DNA of 64,000 nt, taken from contig NZ_AP019807.1 in assembly GCF_007183175.1 (NCBI RefSeq), positions 2,276,001-2,340,000 of the forward strand. The letters run 5' to 3'. The DNA comes from Microbulbifer sp. GL-2. Its GTDB lineage: Bacteria; Pseudomonadota; Gammaproteobacteria; Pseudomonadales; Cellvibrionaceae. A program made the translations under genes and the position numbers. Below the pieces are notes generated by a model that saw only the letters and a program-made list of their open reading frames with translations, did no database searches and was not told the origin of the DNA. Below are positions 44,983 through 51,933 of this stretch, piece by piece. How positions within the stretch are numbered: position 1 is the stretch's first letter; the number at the start of each line of letters is the position of its first letter.

Positions 44983-46782
44983 TCAACGCAAAAAAAGTTC
45001 CGTAGCGTCAAGAATAGCAGTATTTGCCAGTTGTAAATGAGTGGTTTGAGCTTTACTAAGTCTTTCTGTTAGCAGGTCGCAAAGAGATATTAGCTTATCG
45101 ACCCTGGTGTTAATTCTGTATTGTTCGTGTAATGGTGGAACCGGAACTACAAATTTAGAGATATTACCCATGCTTAAATTTGCTCGTGCATTGTCTACCT
45201 GTTGGTCAAACATGTACCCTCTACAGGTCTCGCTGTTAAAAAATTTAAGTAAATATCTTTTGTTTATATGTTCATCAAAGATTCTGATAAGGCATACGGC
45301 TTGATTGATGTTGGCCAGAGATTCAATGTCGTAAACAGCAGTTCGGCCTATCGAGCCCCCAACGATGTTCATTAATATATCGCCTTTCCTTAAAATGGAC
45401 CGAGGTTCGAGATCATTAAACTTTTTTTCTACATATTTCTTCTTGTCTAGGAGAAGCTTATTTACGCCTACATTTTCACTTGTGATGAAAAGAATATCAT
45501 CTGAATTTTCTGTGTAAGCCACACCTTGCCATTTAGGGGAGGAGCCTTTTGTAATGAGATGAGATAGGGCTTCAAGCCTTACCCATTCCCACCCTCGAGG
45601 TAAATCAAACGGCTTTTCCTCATTGCGAATCTTCGGCAAAGGCTTTTGCTTCTTAATCTTCTTTTCTTTAATCAGCTCTGCCTTCTCCGCTGCAATCCGC
45701 TCTAGCAATGCACTCGCTGGTTCGTCGTTGGGATCTTGGGGTACCAGTTTGCCCATTACGGCCAGTTGCAGGATGGTTTGCTTGAGTTGTTCTACGGCGT
45801 AGTCGGTGGTGATTAGGGTGTCGAAGTGTTCGCTCAGGCGGGCCCAGTTTTGCTTGAGTTCTTCGGCGTCTTGGGCGCTGGTTAGGGTTGCCAGCAGGGT
45901 ATCCACCAGCTGTTGATGGGCGTCCAGGCTGGCTTCGGTTTGCTGCTCCAGCTGGTCGCAGAGGGCCATTAGTTCGTTAACTTTTGTAACGATTCTCTCT
46001 TGCTCATTTAGAGGTGGAATAGCAATAGTTGTATTTCTAAGCTGGCTCTTGTTGATTGAAGCTAAGTTTGTAGTTTGTTTACTTGATCCGGCGAAGTAGT
46101 CTCTTGAAGGTTTTGAATTGAGGTACTTTTCGAGCCATTCTGCATCCAACTCATTCCCTATTATACGGGCTTTGAATACGTGGTTTTGATGCGCCATGTA
46201 TTCAGATCTAACTTGCCAAATTGCAGTGCGTCCCACTTTGTCCCAATCACCGCCTTCTGTAATAAGTAGATCGCCGTATTGCACTTGATATTTTTTTATT
46301 TCTTCCTTAGCAATTTCAATTTCTTTTATTTCTTCTAGTGCTAACTTGCTACGCTGAACATTAGCCACACGTAAATAAGGAACGATAACCGTTTCTTTGC
46401 CGGCGAACTTCCTGCCTTTGGTTATTCCACTACCAATCTCGACGATCTCATCAAATCGTATCCATGACCAGCTATTAGGCAGCTCAAAAGGTTCTTCATT
46501 ACTGGAAATATTAGGTAAAGAATTCCGCTTCTTAGTACTCTTACCTGTCATCAACTGTGCTTTCTCAGCAGCAACCCGCTCCAACAACACACTAGCCGGC
46601 TCATCATTCGGATCTTGCGGCACCAACTTACCGCGTACGGCTAGCTCCAGAATCAGCTCGCGCAGTTTCCTAATGCCGTACAGCTCTCTTTTGCTATTGC
46701 TGCCACGGCCCTGGGTTTTCTTGGCTTTAACCGCAGAGGTCCAAAGTTCCAAGTTCTCAGTAATTAATTTTTCCGCACTCAT
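44983..46782 (-). CDS. hsdS: type I restriction-modification specificity subunit
   Basis: The 599-residue protein consists of two target-recognition domains (about 105-260 and 400-555) separated by helical conserved regions. Two near-identical elements, GKLVPQDPNDEPAS-x-LLER (about 51-71 and 335-355), mark the internal repeat of the two half-sites. The TRDs are AT-rich relative to hsdR and hsdM, consistent with exchange. Start ATG 46782, 9 bases after GAGGG and 5 bases after the hsdM stop. It sets the bipartite DNA sequence recognised by the HsdRMS complex. Confidence 0.92.
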   Translation of the reverse strand: MSAEKLITENLELWTSAVKAKKTQGRGSNSKRELYGIRKLRELILELAVRGKLVPQDPNDEPASVLLERVAAEKAQLMTGKSTKKRNSLPNISSNEEPFELPNSWSWIRFDEIVEIGSGITKGRKFAGKETVIVPYLRVANVQRSKLALEEIKEIEIAKEEIKKYQVQYGDLLITEGGDWDKVGRTAIWQVRSEYMAHQNHVFKARIIGNELDAEWLEKYLNSKPSRDYFAGSSKQTTNLASINKSQLRNTTIAIPPLNEQERIVTKVNELMALCDQLEQQTEASLDAHQQLVDTLLATLTSAQDAEELKQNWARLSEHFDTLITTDYAVEQLKQTILQLAVMGKLVPQDPNDEPASALLERIAAEKAELIKEKKIKKQKPLPKIRNEEKPFDLPRGWEWVRLEALSHLITKGSSPKWQGVAYTENSDDILFITSENVGVNKLLLDKKKYVEKKFNDLEPRSILRKGDILMNIVGGSIGRTAVYDIESLANINQAVCLIRIFDEHINKRYLLKFFNSETCRGYMFDQQVDNARANLSMGNISKFVVPVPPLHEQYRINTRVDKLISLCDLLTERLSKAQTTHLQLANTAILDATELFLR

Positions 46783-46787
46783 TGCTG

Positions 46788-48272
46788 TTAACCCTCGCTC
46801 TGGCCGGTAAGGGCTTCGCATAAGATACCTTTCAGCTGGTCGCGCAACTTCTGGATCTCCGCCTGCTGCTTGCTGTACTGGGCCAGTAGGGCATCGGGGT
46901 CGTGGCTGATTTCCTCTTCCTGGTGGGGGTTTTTAATATCCAGGTTGTAATTGCGCTCGATAATCTCATCGATACTCACCTGCCAGGCGTTCTCGTTGGC
47001 CTGGCGGTTTTTGCGCTTGAGCTTGGTTTTCTGGCGTTTGCCCTCGCCCCACCAGTCGGCACACTCATCGAAATGGGCCAGCTGCATGGGTTTGGTTTTA
47101 TTAAAGGCTTTTACCCCTTCGGGCAGGGGCACTTCGTAGTACCAAATATCCTTGGTGGGTGTGCCTTTCTCAAAAAACAGGATATTGGTCTTGATACTGG
47201 TGTAGGGGGCAAATACCGATTTGGGCAGGCGCACAATGGTGTGCAGGTTGCACTCTTCCAGCAGCATTTTCTTGATTTTGGTTTTTACACCTTCGCCAAA
47301 CAGGGTGCCGTCTGGCAGTACTACGGCGGCGCGGCCCTTGTTTTTTAATACTTCGACAATCAGCTGCAAAAATAGGTCGGCGGTTTCTCGGGTCTGCATT
47401 TCGGCGGGGAAGTTTTTCTCGATACCGTCTTCCTCGGTACCGCCGAAGGGTGGGTTGGAGACCACCACATCGATATCTTCATCCCAACTGGATAGGGGCT
47501 TGCTGAGGGTATTGCCGTGCTTGATTTGCACCGGCACTTCTATGCCGTGCAGCAACATATTGGTGGTACACAGCAGGTGCGGTAGCTGTTTTTTCTCTAC
47601 GCCCCGGATTTGCTCTTGTAGGGTCAGCTGGTCTTCGGCGGTTTTTACGTAGTTGTTCTCTACGTGGTCGAAGGAGCAGGCGAGGAAGCCGCCGGTGCCG
47701 CAGGCGGGGTCGAAGATGGTTTCCCCCAGTTGTGGATCGATCATCTGCACAATAAAGCGGGTCACGGCGCGGGGGGTGTAGAACTCCCCGGCGTTGCCGG
47801 CGCTCTGCAAGTCTTTCAGGATCTGCTCGTAGATATCGCCAAACAGGTGGCGTTCGCTGGAGTCGGTAAAGTCGATTTCGTTGAGCTTGTTGATCACCTG
47901 GCGCAGCAGGGTGCCGTTCTTCATATAGTTGAAGGCGTCATTGAACGCCTCCTTGACGACAAAGCCCCGGGGGTTGCTGCTGATCGGCGCCGATAGGCCC
48001 TTGAGCTTGGGGAACAACTGTTCGTTGACGAACTCCAGCAGTTCATCGCCGGTAATCCCCTGGCTGTCGGCGGCCCAGCTGCGCCACAGGTATTTTTTGG
48101 GAATAGGGGCCCGGTAGTCGTCCTGCTCAAACTCCAGTTCCTCTTCCTGGGCATCAAAGATTTTCAGGAACAGCAGCCAGGACATCTGCCCGAGGCGCTG
48201 GGCATCGCCATCGACGCCGGCGTCTTTTCGCATAATATCTTGGATAGATTTGATGACAGTGCTGACGGACAT
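46788..48272 (-). CDS. hsdM: type I restriction-modification methyltransferase subunit
   Basis: The 494-residue N6-adenine methyltransferase has HsdM motifs: FDPACGTGGFL (about 190-200, SAM-binding) and VVSNPPFGG (about 280-288, catalytic NPPF). ATG 48272 begins MSVSTVIKSIQDIMRKDAGV. It sits 83 bases after hsdR and 5 before hsdS. With HsdS it forms the methylase that protects host DNA. Length matches the family. Confidence 0.95.
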   Translation of the reverse strand: MSVSTVIKSIQDIMRKDAGVDGDAQRLGQMSWLLFLKIFDAQEEELEFEQDDYRAPIPKKYLWRSWAADSQGITGDELLEFVNEQLFPKLKGLSAPISSNPRGFVVKEAFNDAFNYMKNGTLLRQVINKLNEIDFTDSSERHLFGDIYEQILKDLQSAGNAGEFYTPRAVTRFIVQMIDPQLGETIFDPACGTGGFLACSFDHVENNYVKTAEDQLTLQEQIRGVEKKQLPHLLCTTNMLLHGIEVPVQIKHGNTLSKPLSSWDEDIDVVVSNPPFGGTEEDGIEKNFPAEMQTRETADLFLQLIVEVLKNKGRAAVVLPDGTLFGEGVKTKIKKMLLEECNLHTIVRLPKSVFAPYTSIKTNILFFEKGTPTKDIWYYEVPLPEGVKAFNKTKPMQLAHFDECADWWGEGKRQKTKLKRKNRQANENAWQVSIDEIIERNYNLDIKNPHQEEEISHDPDALLAQYSKQQAEIQKLRDQLKGILCEALTGQSEG

Positions 48273-48354
48273 AGTACTTCTCAATCGTAAATGGCTGCGC
48301 TCGTTGGCTGAGCGCAGCTGGGGTATTTGTGTGGTAGCTGGGCGGCGTTAGTGG

Positions 48355-50793
48355 TTAGGCGCTGAGGTCGTCGTCGCAGTAGAGCTGGTCTTCCAGCTCG
48401 TGCAGCGCCTGGCGGTATTCGTTTTTACCGCCGAACTCTTTTTGGACAATGGTTTTGGGGCTGCCCAGGGTTTTAATCTGCGGCACCTTGAGCTCGGCGT
48501 AGCTCGTCTGTTCCAGTTGTTTTATACCGTCATCGGCATACTGCTCGATCAACATATCGAGCACTTTTTGCGCAACATCGGAGTATTTGCTGAAGTAGTT
48601 GCGCTTCTTGACGTTCTCGGCCCGTTCGCGCCGGGTCAGTGGCGGCTGATCGTATACGATGTGGCAGATAAGGTCGAACGGGTCCATATCCCGGCCTACT
48701 TCTTCTTCCAGGGCCTTCCAGATCACGCCTTCTGCGGCGAGTTCTTCAATCACGGCTTGCTTGCGCTCGCTGTCTTTCCACTTGCGGGTGAAGTCGTCCA
48801 GGGAGGCAAAGCATTTGCTGACGGCTTTGCGGGTGTAGTCCTTAAAGGATTCGGTAACCAGTTTGCCGTCGGTATCGTAGTACTGCACGCGCTCGGCGAT
48901 CTTTTTCACCGCGACGCCGTTGACCCGGTATTTGATAAAGGGCTCGTCTTCCTCTAGCAAGTTGGGGTATTGGATGGAGCTACTGGAGGCACCGCCGGTT
49001 AGTGTGGCTTCTTCGTTATCCGTATCGGATTCGTCCGCTTGTGGCTGGTCTTCGATTTGGTTGAGTTCGCTATCGAAGGCGGGATTGTCTGGGTCGATAA
49101 TCTCCGCTGGGGTAGCGGCTAAGACTTTTTCAGGGATACCGTCAAAGCGCTCGTCTGCAAACAGCTCGGTGGCTTTCTTGAAGTCGAGGATGGTAAACCA
49201 GAGCTTGTTGAATTTTTCATCAATGCGGGTGCCGCGCCCGATAATCTGTTTGAACTTGGTCATGGACTGGATGTTTTGATCCAGCACCACCAGCTTGCAG
49301 GTTTTGGCATCCACGCCGGTAGTCATGAGTTCGGAGGTGGTGGCGATCACCGGGTAGGTTTTTTTGGGGTTAATAAAGTTATCCAGCTGGGCCTTGCCGA
49401 TCTCGTCATCGCCGGTGATTTTCATTACGTACTTTTCATTCTTGGCGACCTGATCTTTGTTCAGGTTTACCAGAGCGCGGCGCATACGTTCGGCGTGGTC
49501 GATGTCATTGCAGAAGACAATCGTCTTGGCCATGGGGTCGGTGCGCTTTAAATAGGCGGTGATCGTCTCTGCCACCAGTTGGGTGCGCTCGTCGATCACC
49601 ATCACACGGTCGAAGTCTTTTTGGTTGTAGATGCGGTCTTTAATCACTTCGCCATTCTGGTCCAGCTCGCCCTTGGTGGGGCGCCAGCCTTGCAGGTCTA
49701 CATCCAGGTCTACCCGCACCACTTTGTAGGGGGCGAGGAAGCCGTCTTCGATACCCTCTTTGAGGGAGTAGGTGTAGATGGGGGCGTTGAAGTAATCGAT
49801 ATTCGAGACTTCGTCAGTTTCTTTAGGCGTGGCGGTTAAGCCGATTTGGGTGGCGGAACTGAAGTATTCGAGAATCTCTCGCCAGGCGCTGTCCTCGGCA
49901 GCGCTGCCACGGTGGCATTCGTCGATCACGATAAGATCGAAGAAGTCCGGGTCTACCTGTTTGTAGGCTTTTTGGTGCTCCTCTGGCCCGGTGAGGGCCT
50001 GGTAGAGGGCCAGGTGGATTTCATAGGCCGGGTCGACAGTGCGACCGCTGACTTTGGTCATGGCTGTGTCGAATGGCTGGAAGTCGTTGGTGCGGGTCTG
50101 ATCTACCAGAATATTGCGATCGGCCAGAAATAAGATGCGCTTTTTCTTCTTCGCCTTCCACAGCCGCCAGATAATTTGAAACGCGGTATAGGTTTTGCCG
50201 GTTCCGGTGGCCATCACCAACAGTATGCGATCCTGCCCTGAGGCGACGGCCTCTATGGTTTTGTTGATGGCCTGTAACTGGTAGTAGCGCGGCGTTTTGC
50301 CGCTGCCGTCATCGTAGTAATCCTGGGTGATAACCGGCAGTTGCTCTTTGGTGTAGCCCTTCCAGGTGCAGTACTTCTGCCATAGGCTTTCGGGACAGGG
50401 GAAGTCGTCCAGTTGGATTTGCCGCTCAAGTGGGCCGCCATGGTCTAGCGCGGTCTTATCGTGAAAGACAAAGCCATCGCCGTTACTGGCAAACACAAAG
50501 GGCACATCCAGTAACTTGGCGTAGTCGAGGGCCTGTTGCATGCCTTTGCCGACTTCGTGCTTATTGGCTTTAGCCTCAATCACGGCTAACGGCATACCGG
50601 GTTTGAGGTAGAGGACGATATCGGCGGATTTAACGGTTTTACGCGCGCCTACTTGCCCGCGCACTATCACCTTGCCATCCCGCAGTTTTACCTCTTGGCG
50701 CAGCTGGTTGTGCCGGTCCCAGCCGGATTGTTCAATGGCGGGGAGGATATATTTACTGATGATGTCCGCTTCGGAAAACTGCTTCTTGTCCAT
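48355..50793 (-). CDS. hsdR: type I restriction enzyme restriction subunit
   Basis: The 812-residue translocase/nuclease has a PD-ExK nuclease at the N-terminus (LAVIEAKANKHEVGKGM, about 73-89), SF2 helicase motifs LLVMATGTGKTYTAFQIIW (about 190), IVIDECHRGSAAEDSA (about 290) and LTATPKETDEVSN, and the C-terminal DUF3387-like part. It differs from the EcoKI-like R fragment at 19 kb. ATG 50793 follows a weak AGG. Order R-M-S on one strand forms a complete operon. Confidence 0.94.
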   Translation of the reverse strand: MDKKQFSEADIISKYILPAIEQSGWDRHNQLRQEVKLRDGKVIVRGQVGARKTVKSADIVLYLKPGMPLAVIEAKANKHEVGKGMQQALDYAKLLDVPFVFASNGDGFVFHDKTALDHGGPLERQIQLDDFPCPESLWQKYCTWKGYTKEQLPVITQDYYDDGSGKTPRYYQLQAINKTIEAVASGQDRILLVMATGTGKTYTAFQIIWRLWKAKKKKRILFLADRNILVDQTRTNDFQPFDTAMTKVSGRTVDPAYEIHLALYQALTGPEEHQKAYKQVDPDFFDLIVIDECHRGSAAEDSAWREILEYFSSATQIGLTATPKETDEVSNIDYFNAPIYTYSLKEGIEDGFLAPYKVVRVDLDVDLQGWRPTKGELDQNGEVIKDRIYNQKDFDRVMVIDERTQLVAETITAYLKRTDPMAKTIVFCNDIDHAERMRRALVNLNKDQVAKNEKYVMKITGDDEIGKAQLDNFINPKKTYPVIATTSELMTTGVDAKTCKLVVLDQNIQSMTKFKQIIGRGTRIDEKFNKLWFTILDFKKATELFADERFDGIPEKVLAATPAEIIDPDNPAFDSELNQIEDQPQADESDTDNEEATLTGGASSSSIQYPNLLEEDEPFIKYRVNGVAVKKIAERVQYYDTDGKLVTESFKDYTRKAVSKCFASLDDFTRKWKDSERKQAVIEELAAEGVIWKALEEEVGRDMDPFDLICHIVYDQPPLTRRERAENVKKRNYFSKYSDVAQKVLDMLIEQYADDGIKQLEQTSYAELKVPQIKTLGSPKTIVQKEFGGKNEYRQALHELEDQLYCDDDLSA

Positions 50794-50999
50794 GTGATGC
50801 AGGCCTACAGCTGGGCCATGGGGGCCCATTATGATTTTTGAATGATTATTACGACTAAATCTATCACAGGATGGGCTTTAGGGGGATGTAGTGGGGGAGT
50901 TAGTTTGGGGGATGGTTGTCTATCAGCAGAAGTAGGTGTGTATCAGGTGGATAAGTGTGGCGGGTAGCTGTAATTATCCAAATGTCTTTGGGTTTGATG

Positions 51000-51206
51000 C
51001 TAGTAAGGTTCAAACTTTTTACTGAATACTTCTGCCAAGTTTGCTTCAACACCCTTTAGGTTCTCTGCATCGTTGAGTAAATCAGCCAGGCTGTCTTCAT
51101 CAATTGAATTTTTATCAAGGGTTTCAATGTGATTTAGGTAGTGACGTATTGAGTCGAGAATTAGGGTTATGTCGGAATAGGGGAGTTTTAGGTTTAGGGT
51201 TTCCAT
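51000..51206 (-). CDS. small hypothetical protein
   Basis: The 68-residue acidic, helical protein (METLNLKLPYSDITLILDSI to SKKFEPY) shows no recognised domain. It follows the 59-residue gene by 26 bases and precedes hsdR by about 200 bases on the same strand. Both small genes may belong to the R-M locus as antirestriction or control factors, though this is only location-based. Confidence 0.5.
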   Translation of the reverse strand: METLNLKLPYSDITLILDSIRHYLNHIETLDKNSIDEDSLADLLNDAENLKGVEANLAEVFSKKFEPY

Positions 51207-51232
51207 AATTGTTTTCGTTTGTTGTTATCTAT

Positions 51233-51412
51233 TTAGGGGTGTTGCTTTATAGCTCTTGGGATTTCCAAATCATCTACGACACCTTCTTTCAGGTTGTCTG
51301 GTTCATCAGGACTGTTCTGGGTTGCTTCGTTGTGACGCTTTTCTATATCAGGCAATAGTTCTTCAAGTCGCTTCTCCGCGTCTTCAAGCGCTTTTTTTAT
51401 TCGGTCGTTCAT
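51233..51412 (-). CDS. small hypothetical acidic protein
   Basis: The 59-residue frame (MNDRIKKALEDAEKRLEELL to PRAIKQHP) is rich in Glu, Lys and Asp and predicted to be coiled. A good RBS, GAGGT 7 bases from ATG 51412, supports translation. It lies directly upstream of the 68-residue gene and hsdR. No family is recognised. Confidence 0.55.
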   Translation of the reverse strand: MNDRIKKALEDAEKRLEELLPDIEKRHNEATQNSPDEPDNLKEGVVDDLEIPRAIKQHP

Positions 51413-51641
51413 ATATTTACCTCAATTTAGAAACACAGTAATCCGGCAAGGGGCATATGCGTAGTACTAATCTATTCGTTCACTGTGCTTTCTAGTAAGT
51501 GTGAGTTTTGGCTGAGATAGCTTTCATGATTCTAATTTCGTCAGCTTCTAGCATAGCGGCATAGAATTGTGCAGCATATGAGATTAGCTAAAACTCCTTG
51601 AAGCCAAGTTTACTAATTTCTGGCTTGCTCTTTTATATCGC

Positions 51642-51803
51642 ATGGCAGTCATACCAATAATATATAGCAACGGTGCTTCGTTAATTGAAGATACAACTCG
51701 GCTTAATACTGATTTGTGCCTGCAATGCAAAAAACTGTCTGCTAAAGAATTTCCATTTACTTACGATAAAGTTGATAAAAGGCTGCTTACTTTTCGTTAC
51801 TAG
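51642..51803 (+). CDS. possible small ORF or gene-end remnant
   Basis: The frame codes for 53 residues (MAVIPIIYSNGASLIEDTTR to LLTFRY) with CLQCKK. The frame is open for another 19 codons upstream without a start codon, and no RBS precedes the ATG. It could be the 3' end of a lost gene. Not recognised. Confidence 0.25.
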   Translation: MAVIPIIYSNGASLIEDTTRLNTDLCLQCKKLSAKEFPFTYDKVDKRLLTFRY

Positions 51804-51836
51804 GGTGTGCAACACTACAGTTTGCTGTGAGGTATC

Positions 51837-51877
51837 GACGGTGCGGCGCCCAAAGAAGACTGGGCGTGTACACCGTC
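51837..51877. terminator. strong hairpin 1 downstream of the P47-like gene
   Basis: GACGGTG (51837-51843) pairs with CACCGTC (51871-51877) around an inner CGCCC/GGGCG stem. No U run follows. It may be part of a double terminator for the P47-like transcript. Confidence 0.5.
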
Positions 51878-51891
51878 GCAGAAACTGCATA

Positions 51892-51926
51892 GGTTGCTCG
51901 GGTGTGTAATGGTCTCCCGAGCAACC
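51892..51926. terminator. strong hairpin 2 directly after the P47-like stop codon
   Basis: GGTTGCTCGGG (51892-51902) and CCCGAGCAACC (51916-51926) form a perfect 11-bp stem with a 13-base loop. It begins 8 bases after the stop codon of the large gene and lacks a U run. Likely terminates or stabilises that mRNA. Confidence 0.55.
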
Positions 51927-51933
51927 GTGCGAA

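Larger units (their letters stand above)
51413..51933. other. intergenic region with one possible ORF and two hairpins
   Basis: The 521-base gap lies between the P47-like gene end and the 59-residue gene start. It contains a + strand frame of 53 codons from ATG 51642 (protein-like with a CLQCKK motif, but no RBS and an open frame upstream of it) and two strong hairpins at 51837-51877 and 51892-51926. Confidence 0.4.
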
